From Streptococcus castoreus DSM 17536 (lineage in GTDB: Bacteria; Bacillota; Bacilli; Lactobacillales; Streptococcaceae): a DNA stretch of 64,000 nt. This document shows, piece after piece, positions 8,788 through 17,809 of the stretch (position 1 is the stretch's first letter; each line of letters starts with the position of its first letter). Location of the stretch: contig NZ_KE384294.1 in NCBI RefSeq assembly GCF_000425025.1, positions 102,902 to 166,901 of the forward strand. The letters are read 5' to 3'. A model generated the notes under the pieces. The model ran no database searches, was not told the origin of the DNA, and worked only from the letters and a program-made list of their open reading frames with translations. Position numbers and translations under genes: made by a program.

Positions 8788-11247
8788 TTATAGCAAAAAG
8801 CGTGCGATTTCTACTAGACTATCTTGGAAATTTTGTTGAGAAATCAAGAATTCTTGATTTAAACCATCAAAAATCACCTGACCATAAGATGTCGTCAACA
8901 GCCGACGGTCTAAAATCAGAATCGCCGATTTCTGTTGCTGACGGCGCACTGTACGACCGATAGCTTGTTTTAGTTTTAGTATCGCCATCGGCAGAAAGTA
9001 ATCATTAAACGGTTGTTTCCCTTTAGAAACCAGGTAACGACTCATTTTTTTGGTAAAAAGATCCTCAGGATTGTCAAAGGGTAGACGGGTAATCACTTCT
9101 ATCATGCGATCTGCCTGAACAAAATCAACCCCTTCCCAAAATGACCCCATGCCTAGTAAAATCGCTTGCTCACCCCTATCAAAACGTTTTTTGATGTTAT
9201 AGGCTGTGCCGCTCTTTTCCTGTGCCAAATGGGGTAATTGCCAATTATCTAGTAATTCAGATACCATTAGCAACTGTTTTTTGGCAGTAAAGAGTACTAA
9301 AATAGGTTTGCCTTGCTGCTTAAGTGCGTAAAGTCGTTTAGCGATCGCTTCAACATAAACTTGATCACTAACCTCATTAACCAAAGGCATTTCCTGATCA
9401 ATCACCAAGAGTTGCTGTTCCTTTTTATCACTTTCGATAGTATGGTAAGTATAATGGTCAATTCCTAACAAATCCGCTAATGTCACTTGCGGACTAATTT
9501 GTAAGGTCGCTGAGACAAAATAAGTCTTTAGGGTTTCTGGTAAAAAGCCTTGGAAATTGATAAATTCCTTACTGGTACTATTTAAATAGATCACCCGTTT
9601 GTCATTTTGTCTATCCGCACTTACCCAATAATCGTCATTAGTATGGGCAAAAAAGATTTTCAAATCCTGATAATCAGCACCAGTCAATTCCTTAACATAA
9701 CCGGCTAAACGTGACCAATCAAAAGAAAATCTGTCGCCTTGCCCCTGATAGTAATCACTGGTTAATTGCCCCAACTCAAATGAAATGCTCTCTAACAAGC
9801 GTTTTTCTAAGAGCGGTAAAGAACTGGCTAATCTAGCCTGTAACTGCTGTAATATGGTGGTGAGGTTTAGTTGATAACGAGAGAGCTGATCCAGTTGTAA
9901 CATTAATTTTTGAGCTTCGTCAAAAACCAAGACTTTATTTTTGGCAAAAGATTTATCATCTTGAACACGGTGCAAAAAATAAGCATGATTAGTAATCAAT
10001 AGACGAACTCTCTTTGCTTTTTCATAACTGGTTCGCCAAAAATCATAATCGTAAAACACCGAGGACTGATTGATGATACCATCATGTTTTATCTGGTCGA
10101 AATAGGTCGCAAGACGTTGCTTTTGTTTAATCTCATCAAGATCACCGGTTTCCGTTTCCAAAAGCCAGACCAGTAACTGCATTTTATAGCGATTGACCAA
10201 GCGATTCTGATCGTTCTGCTGCAAGCTTTCTGTAAACAACTCTAACTTGAGATAGTTGGCTGGTCCTTTCAAACTATGACAATCCAGATGAAATTGCCCT
10301 TGTAAAGCTGCCACTTCATTGGCCATTAGTTGGTCTTGAAGAATCTTGGCTGGAACACTAACAATAATCTGGTTTTGCTCATCTTGGGCTAAAAGAGGGA
10401 GTAAATAGCCAAATGTTTTGCCAATGCCTGCCTGTGCTTGAATAAAACTTGCACCATCTTGATGGTACTGGCGCTCAATCATTTTGGCAAAATTTGTCTG
10501 CTGAGACCGCTCTTCTAAACCCAGAAGTGCCCTATTAACGTCTAGATTTTTTGATAGTTGAACGGCAGCCTTTTTCATCTTGGGCTTCGGTAAAAGAATT
10601 TGCTTAATTTTGACGTATTTTTGAGGGTCATAGGGTTTAGCTAAGGTCAATCCTTGCTCAATGACCATTGCTGTCTCAAATAAAAGACTATCTGAATAAG
10701 CCAAAAGACTTTCTAGGCAGTCACTTGGAAGGCTCTCAATTTTTTGCAATAATTTGATAAATAAAACAGCGGTTGCTTTGGCATCTGCAATAGCTGTGTG
10801 TGCATCTGCTAAGTCAAGGTCTAATTGTTCTGACAGATGACCGAGGCTATATTTTTCAAAACTCGGGTAAAAAATCTGGGCTAGTTCAACCGTATCCACA
10901 CGTGGTGTTAATAAGTCATAACCTTCAAAAAATAGCGCTTCGGCTAATAAATTGGCATCAAAAGTCACATTATGAGCCACAAACACACAATCACTAATCA
11001 GATCGTAAATGGTCTTTGCCACCTGTGAAAAATCAGGGGCTTTTGCCAACTGTTCATCCGTAATTCCTGTTAACTGCTTAATATGGTCTGATAAAGGCTC
11101 ATGAGGGTTAATATCCGTTTGGTAAGTGTCAACAATGTCTTTTCCCTCAACAATCACAATACCAACCTGAATAATAGAGGCATTTATCCCAGCACTAGTA
11201 GCCTCCAAATCAATAATGGCATACTTTCTCGTAAATTCATTGCTCAT
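8788..11247 (-). CDS. dinG: DinG-type exonuclease/helicase protein
   Basis: This 819-residue protein fuses an N-terminal DEDDh 3'-5' exonuclease domain (residues about 8-170; acidic motif IIDLEATSAG) to an XPD/DinG superfamily 2 helicase-like part. The Walker A motif is QAGIGKT and the Walker B box is VFDEAQKL; motif VI is QAIGRTVRRQ. The four-Cys iron-sulphur cluster of E. coli DinG is not apparent, as in Gram-positive DinG. In S. aureus the related protein acts mainly as a nuclease. A role in DNA repair is likely, though helicase activity cannot be assumed. Confidence 0.9.
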   Translation of the reverse strand: MSNEFTRKYAIIDLEATSAGINASIIQVGIVIVEGKDIVDTYQTDINPHEPLSDHIKQLTGITDEQLAKAPDFSQVAKTIYDLISDCVFVAHNVTFDANLLAEALFFEGYDLLTPRVDTVELAQIFYPSFEKYSLGHLSEQLDLDLADAHTAIADAKATAVLFIKLLQKIESLPSDCLESLLAYSDSLLFETAMVIEQGLTLAKPYDPQKYVKIKQILLPKPKMKKAAVQLSKNLDVNRALLGLEERSQQTNFAKMIERQYHQDGASFIQAQAGIGKTFGYLLPLLAQDEQNQIIVSVPAKILQDQLMANEVAALQGQFHLDCHSLKGPANYLKLELFTESLQQNDQNRLVNRYKMQLLVWLLETETGDLDEIKQKQRLATYFDQIKHDGIINQSSVFYDYDFWRTSYEKAKRVRLLITNHAYFLHRVQDDKSFAKNKVLVFDEAQKLMLQLDQLSRYQLNLTTILQQLQARLASSLPLLEKRLLESISFELGQLTSDYYQGQGDRFSFDWSRLAGYVKELTGADYQDLKIFFAHTNDDYWVSADRQNDKRVIYLNSTSKEFINFQGFLPETLKTYFVSATLQISPQVTLADLLGIDHYTYHTIESDKKEQQLLVIDQEMPLVNEVSDQVYVEAIAKRLYALKQQGKPILVLFTAKKQLLMVSELLDNWQLPHLAQEKSGTAYNIKKRFDRGEQAILLGMGSFWEGVDFVQADRMIEVITRLPFDNPEDLFTKKMSRYLVSKGKQPFNDYFLPMAILKLKQAIGRTVRRQQQKSAILILDRRLLTTSYGQVIFDGLNQEFLISQQNFQDSLVEIARFLL

Positions 11248-11766
11248 AGTACTCCTATTATATCATGTTTTTGACAGGTTGCTATTTGAACTGTTAAAAT
11301 AAGCCATCTTAAGACAACTTTGACCAACTTCTGAAGATACCAAAGAGGTTTCAGGCATAAGAAATGATATTCTAAAACAGAAATTGCGGATACCCCCAAT
11401 AATAACCGCAGAACTTTCAAACCTATTTAAATGCTAAGCTAGAAATGCTTAGAACGAGATGATAAATCAGATTGAATAGTGACTGTCGCTGTGTTTGTTT
11501 TATTTTTAATAATTGGGTTTCTTCTCACTTTTGTGGTCAATTTAGAGGCTCTTTGCCCAAGTCATGTTATAATAGAAACCAAAATAGTCTCTCATGTGAC
11601 AGACATTGATTTTATCAATTTGCCCTCGAAAAGATTATCGCTAATGCCTACATAAAAACTCGATTTTACCAGGTCTTTCAAGTTTTACTGTTAAGTGGAA
11701 AAACAACTTTGGCTAAGTCAAAAAATTTAGAAAGGAAAGTCAAGACGACTTTGATTCCCTAAAAAC
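11248..11766. other. Intergenic region with rightward promoter and a doubtful hydrophobic frame
   Basis: The 519 bases hold an extended -10 (TGTTATAAT, box at 11568-11573) that could drive the downstream hydrolase gene. A 58-codon frame (11479-11655, GTG start) begins with a strongly hydrophobic segment (VAVFVLFLIIGFLLTFVV) but has no ribosome site, so I do not call it a gene. The region looks like decayed coding DNA. Confidence 0.35.
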
Positions 11767-12408
11767 ATGACCATTATTACCATAACCAATCCTATTGCGG
11801 AAGAAAACACGTATTTATTAGTCAATCAACAAGCCATTCTAGTGATTGATCCAGGAAGCAATGGCAAAGGAATTAGGGATCACATCAAATCTCTTAACAA
11901 ACCTGTTGCGGCTATCTTACTGACCCATACGCATTACGATCATATCATGAGTTTAGAAGAGGTCCGGCATTTTTGCCAATTCCCCTCTGTCTATGTCGCC
12001 AAGGAGGAGGCTAGCTGGCTTTATACCCCTGAATTGAATCTTTCAGGACTTATTCGCCATGCGGATATGCCTAACATCATCTGTCAACCTGCTGACAAGA
12101 TTTTTCAATATCAGACACCGTACAACATCGCAAACTTTCATTTCTGCGTTGTTCCAACACCTGGTCATTCTACAGGAAGTGTGTCATTTATCTTCCCAGA
12201 ACAAGGAATTATCTTCAGTGGGGATGCTCTGTTTCGGGAAAGCATTGGAAGAACAGATTTACCTACAGGAAATTTTTCGCAGTTGATAACCAGTATCAAA
12301 ACACAACTGTTTTCCCTACCTAACCACTATCATGTTTATCCTGGACACGGTCCTTCAACCACTATCAGCCATGAAAAAAATGCCAATCCTTTCTTTAACA
12401 ATTTCTAA
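11767..12408 (+). CDS. Metallo-beta-lactamase-fold hydrolase (glyoxalase II-like)
   Basis: This 213-residue protein has the zinc-binding motif THTHYDH near residue 58 (LLTHTHYDHIMS), a second His in TPGHSTGSVSF, the bridging Asp in FSGDALF and the last His in VYPGHGPST. This is the pattern of the YcbL/glyoxalase II-like branch, which hydrolyses thioesters such as S-lactoylglutathione; the true substrate in streptococci is not established. It is transcribed against its neighbours, on its own, with decayed sequence on both sides. No strong ribosome site is seen at the ATG. Confidence 0.85.
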   Translation: MTIITITNPIAEENTYLLVNQQAILVIDPGSNGKGIRDHIKSLNKPVAAILLTHTHYDHIMSLEEVRHFCQFPSVYVAKEEASWLYTPELNLSGLIRHADMPNIICQPADKIFQYQTPYNIANFHFCVVPTPGHSTGSVSFIFPEQGIIFSGDALFRESIGRTDLPTGNFSQLITSIKTQLFSLPNHYHVYPGHGPSTTISHEKNANPFFNNF

Positions 12409-12719
12409 GGGACACAAGTGCAAACAATCTTAAGGATGTCATTGCTAATTATCGTGCCTACAGTCTCCAAAATCTTGTCTCTTTTGTCACTTTTTGGCTA
12501 ACCTTCACCACGATGAAACTCTCTACTTGCGATACTCATTTTCCACTTTATACCGATAACAACCATTGCTGTACTTTATTTATAGTTTAATCTACTGTAA
12601 CAGCCACACCTCAAAAGCCAGCCATTGCCATCAACTCTATACGCCATCAGTTAGACAACTGGTGGTTTTGACATTTTCCCCTAAAAAGAACCTCCAACCT
12701 AAGTCAGAAGTTCTTATTA
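12409..12719. other. Intergenic region without a recognisable gene
   Basis: It contains the ftsX terminator at its right end. The rest shows short frames broken by stops on both strands; I find no ribosome site linked to a frame and no repeat. Confidence 0.4.
12683..12715 (-). terminator. Terminator of the prfB-ftsE-ftsX unit
   Basis: On the minus strand AAGAACTTC pairs with GAGGTTCTT (one G-U) and is followed by TTTTAGGGG. Confidence 0.8.
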
Positions 12720-13649
12720 TTAACGTTTGAGATAACGTCTCATTGAAAGCATTGAACCAAGTGATCCAATAATAATACCGATGACAAACAAGGTACCTAT
12801 CAGCATATAAAGGTAGGGATTAATGGGATACATTGACAAATTATTCAGCTGTAACTCCTTGATAAAGTGCTTATAGGCAAACTCATAGCCATAATAAATC
12901 AAAATAGATGGTAAAATGGCACCTATCAAGCCGACCCAAGCCCCTTCAAAGAAAAATGGTCCTCGAATGTAAGAGTTTTTAGCACCAACCAGACGCATAA
13001 TTTCAATGTCACGTTGACGAGACATAATGGTCATGCGAACAGTATTTGAAATCAAAAAGACGGCAATAAACAAGAGCAAAGCTGTCCCAATCAGCCCCCA
13101 GGTTTGGATCATTTTTGAAAACTTAAAGAGTTTATCCGAATTGATCCCCCCATAATTTGCCTCCTCAACACCATGTATAGCCTTGATTTTCTTGCTAACT
13201 GCCTTAACTTGACTGGCGGACTCAGTTTCAACTATGTAAATGTCTTGAAGGGGGTTGGTATCTTCATTGTACATGTTCCAAACATCCCCCAAGGTATCTT
13301 GTAATTTCTTTAATTGCTCATCTTTGCTAGAGAAAGTGATTTTTTTAACTCCCTTTAGCTGAGCAATTTTGTCATAAACTTTGTGGTAATTTTCATTGTC
13401 AACCTGCTCACCATTAGTGTTTTTCACTACCTTGGCAGCATCTGTTGAATCAACTTGCAAGTAAGCATTAATTTGAATGTTATTCTCAACACCTGAAGCA
13501 ACACGTTGAATATTGAGTAACGTCGCCGTAAAGACACCAAGCAAGGTTAAAGTTACAGTCACCATGCTAACAGAAGCAAAAGTCATCAATAAATTACGTT
13601 TAAGGTTTTTAATGGATTCCCAAATATGACGAAAAAAGTATCTAATCAT
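12720..13649 (-). CDS. ftsX: Cell division protein FtsX
   Basis: This 309-residue membrane protein is the permease-like half of FtsEX, which in streptococci activates the septal peptidoglycan hydrolase PcsB. The order is a cytoplasmic N-terminus, TM1 (about residues 22-45), a large extracellular loop (about 50-170) that is the PcsB-contacting domain in pneumococcus, and three C-terminal TM segments with the RQRDIEIMRLVGAKNSYIRGPF signature. I chose the ATG giving [12 protein letters not shown], which overlaps the ftsE stop by 8 bases. An ATG three codons upstream (13658) has a better-spaced AAGGAG and is the alternative. Confidence 0.92.
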   Translation of the reverse strand: MIRYFFRHIWESIKNLKRNLLMTFASVSMVTVTLTLLGVFTATLLNIQRVASGVENNIQINAYLQVDSTDAAKVVKNTNGEQVDNENYHKVYDKIAQLKGVKKITFSSKDEQLKKLQDTLGDVWNMYNEDTNPLQDIYIVETESASQVKAVSKKIKAIHGVEEANYGGINSDKLFKFSKMIQTWGLIGTALLLFIAVFLISNTVRMTIMSRQRDIEIMRLVGAKNSYIRGPFFFEGAWVGLIGAILPSILIYYGYEFAYKHFIKELQLNNLSMYPINPYLYMLIGTLFVIGIIIGSLGSMLSMRRYLKR

Positions 13650-14334
13650 CGTAGCCATAATCTCCTTCCTCTTCATCACGAACAAGGCGACCATCTTCAA
13701 TGGCAATAACGCGATGGCGTAACGTATTCACAATGTGACTATTGTGAGTAGCCATCAAAATAGTAGTCCCTTGAAGATTGATGCGCTCAAGCAACCGCAT
13801 GATTTCCCATGAAATTTCAGGGTCTAAATTCCCTGTAGGCTCATCAGCAATTAGTAGCTTAGGGTTATTAACGATAGCACGAGCAATGGCAACACGCTGT
13901 TGCTCACCACCTGATAGTTGATTAGGAAAAGAACGCATCTTGTGTTTCAATCCAACGAGTTCTAGAACTTCTGGGACACGTTTTTTAATATGACGGCGCT
14001 TCTCACCAATAACTTCCATAGCATAAGCAACATTTTCAAAAACAGTTTTCTTAGGAAGAAGTTTAAAATCCTGAAAGACCACACCAATATTGCGACGAAG
14101 AATCGGAACTTCTCGCCCTTTCATCTTAGTTAAATCAAATTCGCCCACATACAAGTTCCCTGAAGTCAATTTCTCTTCTCGATAAAGAAGCTTAATAAAG
14201 GTTGATTTCCCAGCACCTGACGGACCAACCAGATAAACAAATTCGCCTTGATTGACAGAGACATTAATGTCTCTTAGGGCGGTCGTTGAGCGGTGGTATT
14301 TTTTAGAAACACCTCTTATTTCAATTAATGCCAT
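13642..14334 (-). CDS. ftsE: Cell division ATP-binding protein FtsE
   Basis: This 230-residue ABC ATPase pairs with FtsX. The Walker A motif is GPSGAGKST, the signature is [14 protein letters not shown], and Walker B is [14 protein letters not shown] with the H-loop in [12 protein letters not shown] hydrolysis is thought to transmit a conformational signal through FtsX to the extracellular hydrolase PcsB rather than to transport a substrate. It lies 43 bases after prfB and overlaps ftsX, so the three genes probably form one transcript, the usual streptococcal arrangement. Confidence 0.95.
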   Translation of the reverse strand: MALIEIRGVSKKYHRSTTALRDINVSVNQGEFVYLVGPSGAGKSTFIKLLYREEKLTSGNLYVGEFDLTKMKGREVPILRRNIGVVFQDFKLLPKKTVFENVAYAMEVIGEKRRHIKKRVPEVLELVGLKHKMRSFPNQLSGGEQQRVAIARAIVNNPKLLIADEPTGNLDPEISWEIMRLLERINLQGTTILMATHNSHIVNTLRHRVIAIEDGRLVRDEEEGDYGYDD

Positions 14335-14377
14335 CTTTTTCTTCTTTCTTTACAATCATTTTTGTCAACTCACTTGA

Positions 14378-15479
14378 TTAGTCATCACGCATACGCCATT
14401 TGAGATAGGCATCAATAAAGCCTTCAATGTCACCATCCATAACTTTATCAACCTGTGCCACTTCAAAATTAGTGCGATGGTCTTTTACCATGGTGTAAGG
14501 AGTAAAAACATAGGAGCGAATTTGACTTCCCCAAGTGATTTCTTTTTTATCCCCTTTAAGGGCATTAACTTCGGCTGCTTTTTTCTCTTGTTCCAATTGA
14601 TAAAGTTTAGCCTGCAACATTTTCATGGCGCGGTCTCGGTTACCGTATTGTGTTCGATCAACGGTAGAAGCCACTACAATTCCAGTTGGAATATGAGTTA
14701 AACGTACCCCTGTTGATACTTTATTGACATTTTGCCCACCAGCACCACCTGATCGGAAAGTGTCCATTTTAATATCATCATCACGAATGTCCACTTCAAT
14801 GGTGTCGTCAAGTTCCGGCATAACCTCAACAGATACAAAAGAGGTATGGCGACGCTTAGCCGAGTCAAAAGGCGAAATACGTACCAGACGGTGAACACCC
14901 ATTTCTGACTTTAAGAATCCATAAGCATTTGGACCTTCAAAAGAGAGGGTTACAGATTTTATCCCCGCCTCATCTCCTGACTGATAATCTAAGATCTCTA
15001 CTTTAAATCCTTTGGCATTTCCAAAGCGGGTATACATTCTAAAGAGCATATCTGCCCAATCTTGTGCTTCGGTTCCACCTGACCCAGGATGAATTTCTAA
15101 AATGGCATTATTATGATCATACGGCTCTGACAAAAGCAAAGTCATTTCATAACTGGCTAAAATTTGCCCCAATGTCTCTATGCTGATTTCCAACTCTTCC
15201 TTGACACTATCATCTTCGTCAAGCATTTCCAAGTATAATTCTGTTTCGTCTGACAACTCTTCCATATTGTGGAAAGTTTCATATTTTAACTTGAGCTCAT
15301 TTAGTTCTTGTGACGTTTTTTGAGCCACTATATTGTCATTCCAAAAATCAGGTGCCGTCATTTTATTTTCTAAAAGAGCAATGTCCTCCTCTAGACGATC
15401 TAAGTCAAAGAGACCTCCTGAAGCTAGTCAACTTCTCTTTATTTTCTACTATTTTTTGACGAATTTCTGCTACTTCCAT
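14378..15479 (-). CDS. prfB: Peptide chain release factor 2, expressed by programmed +1 frameshift
   Basis: RF2 ends translation at UGA and UAA. The gene has two frames. The first 24 codons start at ATG 15479 (MEVAEIRQK...RRSL) and end at an in-frame TGA (15405-15407). A +1 shift at CTT-TGA-C continues as DLDRLEEDI and into the long frame. AGGAGG (15414-15419) sits three bases before the shift codon, the classic stimulatory arrangement, so RF2 level feeds back on its own synthesis. The tripeptide anticodon region is in the central part and the peptidyl-hydrolysis motif is [10 protein letters not shown]. Full product is about 366 residues. Confidence 0.96.
15405..15419 (-). promoter_or_regulatory. 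RF2 programmed +1 frameshift site
   Basis: On the minus strand AGGAGG, three spacer bases, then CTT TGA C. This matches the conserved bacterial prfB recoding signal: slippery CUU, poorly recognised UGA-C stop and an internal Shine-Dalgarno element. Confidence 0.95.
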
Positions 15480-15576
15480 AAATACGTTCCTTTCTTCTAT
15501 CATGAACAACCAATGAATACTGCTGACACTAAGCCATGTTTAATCATTCAAACTTTACTTATTTTATCATAAAATC

Positions 15577-15813
15577 AGGTCTTTTGCTACTTTGCTAGTA
15601 GCTGCTTTAGCCCTTTTGCTCTTCATCATCAGTGACAGAAAAAGTTAGTTGTCCTATGGTTTAACTTTTTACACACTCACCTATAGCATGGCACAAATGA
15701 GAGAGCTACTCTTAGCCATAACACCCCTAATAATTAAGATACCCTTTGATAGGGGAAAACGAATTTTTGAAAAACCAAATTTAGAATACTACTATCGTAA
15801 TGGAAATAGGTAA
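15577..15813 (+). pseudogene. Decayed membrane-protein gene
   Basis: A plus-strand frame reads a hydrophobic stretch (SFATLLVAALALLLFIIS), an in-frame TAG at 15646-15648, then LSYGLTFYTLTYSMAQMREL and LLAITPLIIKIPFD before a TAA at 15811. There is no start codon or ribosome site. The pattern resembles the N-terminal membrane part of a larger protein, perhaps a YdcF/DUF218-type one, that has lost its start and most of its body. Family assignment is a guess; decay is clear. Confidence 0.4.
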
Positions 15814-16098
15814 CAACTTCAAGACGAAAGGATAACAAATCATGACATTTATAACCGCCCTATTAACAAGGTTATATAGCCTAAAAACAATCAGTCTAAA
15901 AAACAAGTAATTGCCTACTCATTGTCCTAGAAAAAACTTAAACAAATCTTAATACTAACAAAGGCAATGACAATCCGCTATGTTCTCTCAGCAATTTTTC
16001 CTATTGTCAGCTTAACCAAGATTCATTGAGCCACTTCGTCAACCAATCGCTGACACATTTGCCTGTAAAATATCCTCAATCAAAGAAAAGCAATATGT
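15814..16098. other. Decayed sequence without an intact gene
   Basis: Short plus-strand frames such as MTFITALLTRLYSL (after AAAGGATAAC) and MTIRYVLSAIFPIVSLTK are each closed within about 25 codons. This continues the decayed stretch to the left. No repeat or RNA gene was recognised. Confidence 0.35.
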
Positions 16099-16329
16099 TC
16101 AAAGGTCATCACATGCCCCAAACTCATCTAGGTATTTCCCACAAGTAACTCCTTTCTCGCTACAAATTTTCCATATCAAAAATGCTAGCAAGAAAATGAC
16201 AGCGCATTCTAAGACACAAGTAAAAAAGAACTTGAAATAGTCTCCAAGCCCTTGTAGGAATTGATCTTTCTTTGTTGATTTCTCAACACAATGATGCAAC
16301 AAATTACTATAATTGTTCAACAATAGCAC
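16099..16329 (-). CDS. Hypothetical small membrane protein, doubtful
   Basis: A 76-codon frame starting at GTG 16329 overlaps the end of the HAD phosphatase gene by 23 bases. The product has one strong membrane segment (about residues 34-54: FFFTCVLECAVIFLLAFLIW) and a Cys-rich short tail (ICSEKGVTCGKYLDEFGACDD). I see no convincing ribosome site, though coupling to the upstream gene could help. It could be a real small membrane protein or a remnant in a decayed region. I do not recognise it. Confidence 0.35.
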   Translation of the reverse strand: MLLLNNYSNLLHHCVEKSTKKDQFLQGLGDYFKFFFTCVLECAVIFLLAFLIWKICSEKGVTCGKYLDEFGACDDL

Positions 16330-16951
16330 AAAGTTGCGCTAAATGATCTAAATGCTGATCTGCTTGACTCTGGTCAATACCATAACGATAGTCAGTAATC
16401 GCAAGCACTGTCATTCCAGACGCTTTGGCAGCAGCAATTCCTTTTTGACTGTCTTCCACAACAAGCAACTCATCTTTAGGAATGCCAAGTTGCTGTGCTG
16501 CTTTATCATAAATTTCAGGGTGTGGTTTCCCGTGAGTGACGTCTTCACGCGCTAAAATCACATCGAAGAAAGGGCTCATTTGGCTGCTATCTAGAGCTAA
16601 TAAAATATCCGTTTGACTAGAATTTGAAGCAAGAGCAAGCTTGATTCCCCTTTTTCGTAATGCTTCAAGGCAGGGCTTAACTTCTGAAAAAATAAGCTCC
16701 TGATAAGGTGGTTTATGATCTAATTTGTAGGCTTCATAATCAGCGGCGACAACTTTTACCTGATCTGGACTAAAATGATTAGCAAGTAAGTCTTTCCAAA
16801 TTTCTTGAAGATTACCACCAATAAAATCTTTAGGACTAAGGTTCTCAATTGTGATACCTTTAGCTCTCAAAAACATGTCACGTCGTTTAAAATAGAAGGG
16901 TTCAGTATCAAACAAAACCCCGTCCATGTCAAAAATAATGCCTTTAATCAT
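16307..16951 (-). CDS. HAD-superfamily phosphatase / beta-phosphoglucomutase-like
   Basis: This 214-residue HAD subfamily IA enzyme has motif I FDMDGVLFDTE (nucleophile Asp 8 and acid Asp 10), a four-helix cap at about residues 20-85, motif II LALASNSS, motif III Lys in HGKPHPEIY and motif IV VVEDSQKG. The cap and the DMDGVLFDTE form are shared by beta-phosphoglucomutases and broad sugar-phosphate phosphatases. The substrate cannot be read from sequence. AAGGAGGAG precedes the ATG. Confidence 0.85.
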   Translation of the reverse strand: MIKGIIFDMDGVLFDTEPFYFKRRDMFLRAKGITIENLSPKDFIGGNLQEIWKDLLANHFSPDQVKVVAADYEAYKLDHKPPYQELIFSEVKPCLEALRKRGIKLALASNSSQTDILLALDSSQMSPFFDVILAREDVTHGKPHPEIYDKAAQQLGIPKDELLVVEDSQKGIAAAKASGMTVLAITDYRYGIDQSQADQHLDHLAQLCAIVEQL

Positions 16952-17034
16952 CAGACTCCTCCTTATATAATGTATTTAGGTTGTTAAAGGTAACCTATAA
17001 TCCTTTATCGACTAAGTATTATTCAGTTTTACTG

Positions 17035-17040
17035 TATAAT
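17035..17040 (+). promoter_or_regulatory. -10 box of candidate small RNA
   Basis: TATAAT, followed about 7 bases later by the proposed transcript start. The -35 region is not canonical. A nearby ACTAAG...ATTCAG pair is only loosely like the CiaR repeat TTTAAG-N5-TTTAAG and is not claimed as such. Confidence 0.45.
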
Positions 17041-17046
17041 ATTGTT

Positions 17047-17121
17047 ATTAGATAGAGTGTACTCGTCTCCTCCTTGAGATTTAATCTCGTAATCGAAAGA
17101 GTGAGTCCTCTTTCTTTTTAT
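17047..17121 (+). ncRNA. Candidate small RNA with an exposed anti-Shine-Dalgarno segment
   Basis: A TATAAT box at 17035-17040 is followed by about 75 bases ending in a good terminator (GAAAGAG 17095-17101, loop, CTCTTTC 17108-17114, TTTTTATT). Between them lie a weak GAGT/ACTC hairpin (17055-17064), an unpaired CTCCTCCTT (17067-17075), and a GAGAT/ATCTC hairpin. The CTCCTCCTT segment is complementary to a strong ribosome site. This layout resembles the cia-dependent small RNAs of streptococci, but the CiaR box is not clear. No protein frame starts inside it with a ribosome site. An untranslated leader or attenuator for the gene at 17339 is the alternative. Confidence 0.5.
17095..17121 (+). 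terminator. Terminator of the candidate small RNA
   Basis: Perfect 7-base stem GAAAGAG/CTCTTTC with a 6-base loop, followed by TTTTTATT. Confidence 0.75.
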
Positions 17122-17338
17122 TCTAACATAATGATCATTAAAACAGTCAAAAAACCAGTACTGATAAACAAACATGACTTGTTAAAATACCACAACTTAC
17201 CCATCTATCATTGTTACTTTTCTTACAACTTTGCCTTTTGTTTACTCTTAATAATGGGTCTTTCTGAGGTAAAGATTGCAAAAATAACAATAATTTTCTA
17301 TAGTTGTAGTAATCAAACACGATAAGGAAAAGACGATT

Positions 17339-17704
17339 ATGAAACTAAAACGACAGACGCATTTGGTAAAAATAGGTGCCCCTGTAACCATTTTGATTGG
17401 TAATGATCGCAAAATAACTCTCTGGAATGGTCAAAGCATTGCATTTGATTTACCAGAAGGTGAAACAATGCTTACAATAAAGCATAGCAGGCAAGTAGCC
17501 AAGCGAGTAACCGCCCAAGACCAACTGATCCTAAAGGATAACCCTTTAAACTTAGTTTTGTTTTGGGGAGGTGTCCTGCTTATTTTAGGAAGTCATGTGT
17601 TTTTATCCTTTGATAATAATTTGCTCTTTTACCTCACTCTTACTGGTTTTATTAGCCTTGCTAGTAGCTATTTGGTTCCAAGATTCCAGTGGAAAATGAC
17701 TTGA
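17339..17704 (+). CDS. Small membrane protein of unknown function
   Basis: This 121-residue product has a soluble, beta-rich N-terminal part (about 1-72) with KITLWNGQSIAF and QLILKDNPL, then two membrane segments (about 75-92 and 95-113) and a short tail LVPRFQWKMT. AAGGAAAAG precedes the ATG. It resembles the product at 28264-28680 in layout: a soluble part, an NP turn before the first membrane segment, two membrane segments and a C-terminal VPRF/IPRY motif. The two genes flank the hyaluronan catabolic island, so a link to sugar sensing or uptake is possible but unproven. Confidence 0.65.
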   Translation: MKLKRQTHLVKIGAPVTILIGNDRKITLWNGQSIAFDLPEGETMLTIKHSRQVAKRVTAQDQLILKDNPLNLVLFWGGVLLILGSHVFLSFDNNLLFYLTLTGFISLASSYLVPRFQWKMT

Positions 17705-17738
17705 GCTTTTCTACTAGCTAATGTTATCACCTAAAAAA

Positions 17739-17784
17739 ACGAACGGTCCTTATTCTGGTCATTTAGACCTTGAGAGTCGCTCGT
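17739..17784. terminator. Bidirectional terminator between convergent genes
   Basis: AAAAAACGAACG pairs with CGCTCGTTTTTT (one mismatch or G-U), enclosing a second small hairpin (GGTC/GACC). It lies between the small membrane gene and kdgA, which face each other. Confidence 0.75.
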
Positions 17785-17809
17785 TTTTTGTATTAAAGCC
17801 AACTAATAT

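Noticed and set aside
11479..11655. 58-codon GTG frame with a strongly hydrophobic start
   Set aside because: No ribosome site, lies across the probable promoter of the downstream hydrolase gene and looks like chance or decayed sequence.
16981..17040. CiaR binding box before the small RNA candidate
   Set aside because: ACTAAG and ATTCAG differ from TTTAAG at two positions each and the gap is 4 rather than 5, so the match is too poor to claim.
17074..17325. Plus-strand 83-codon frame over the small RNA terminator
   Set aside because: It starts inside the candidate small RNA, crosses its terminator and has no ribosome site or protein-like composition.
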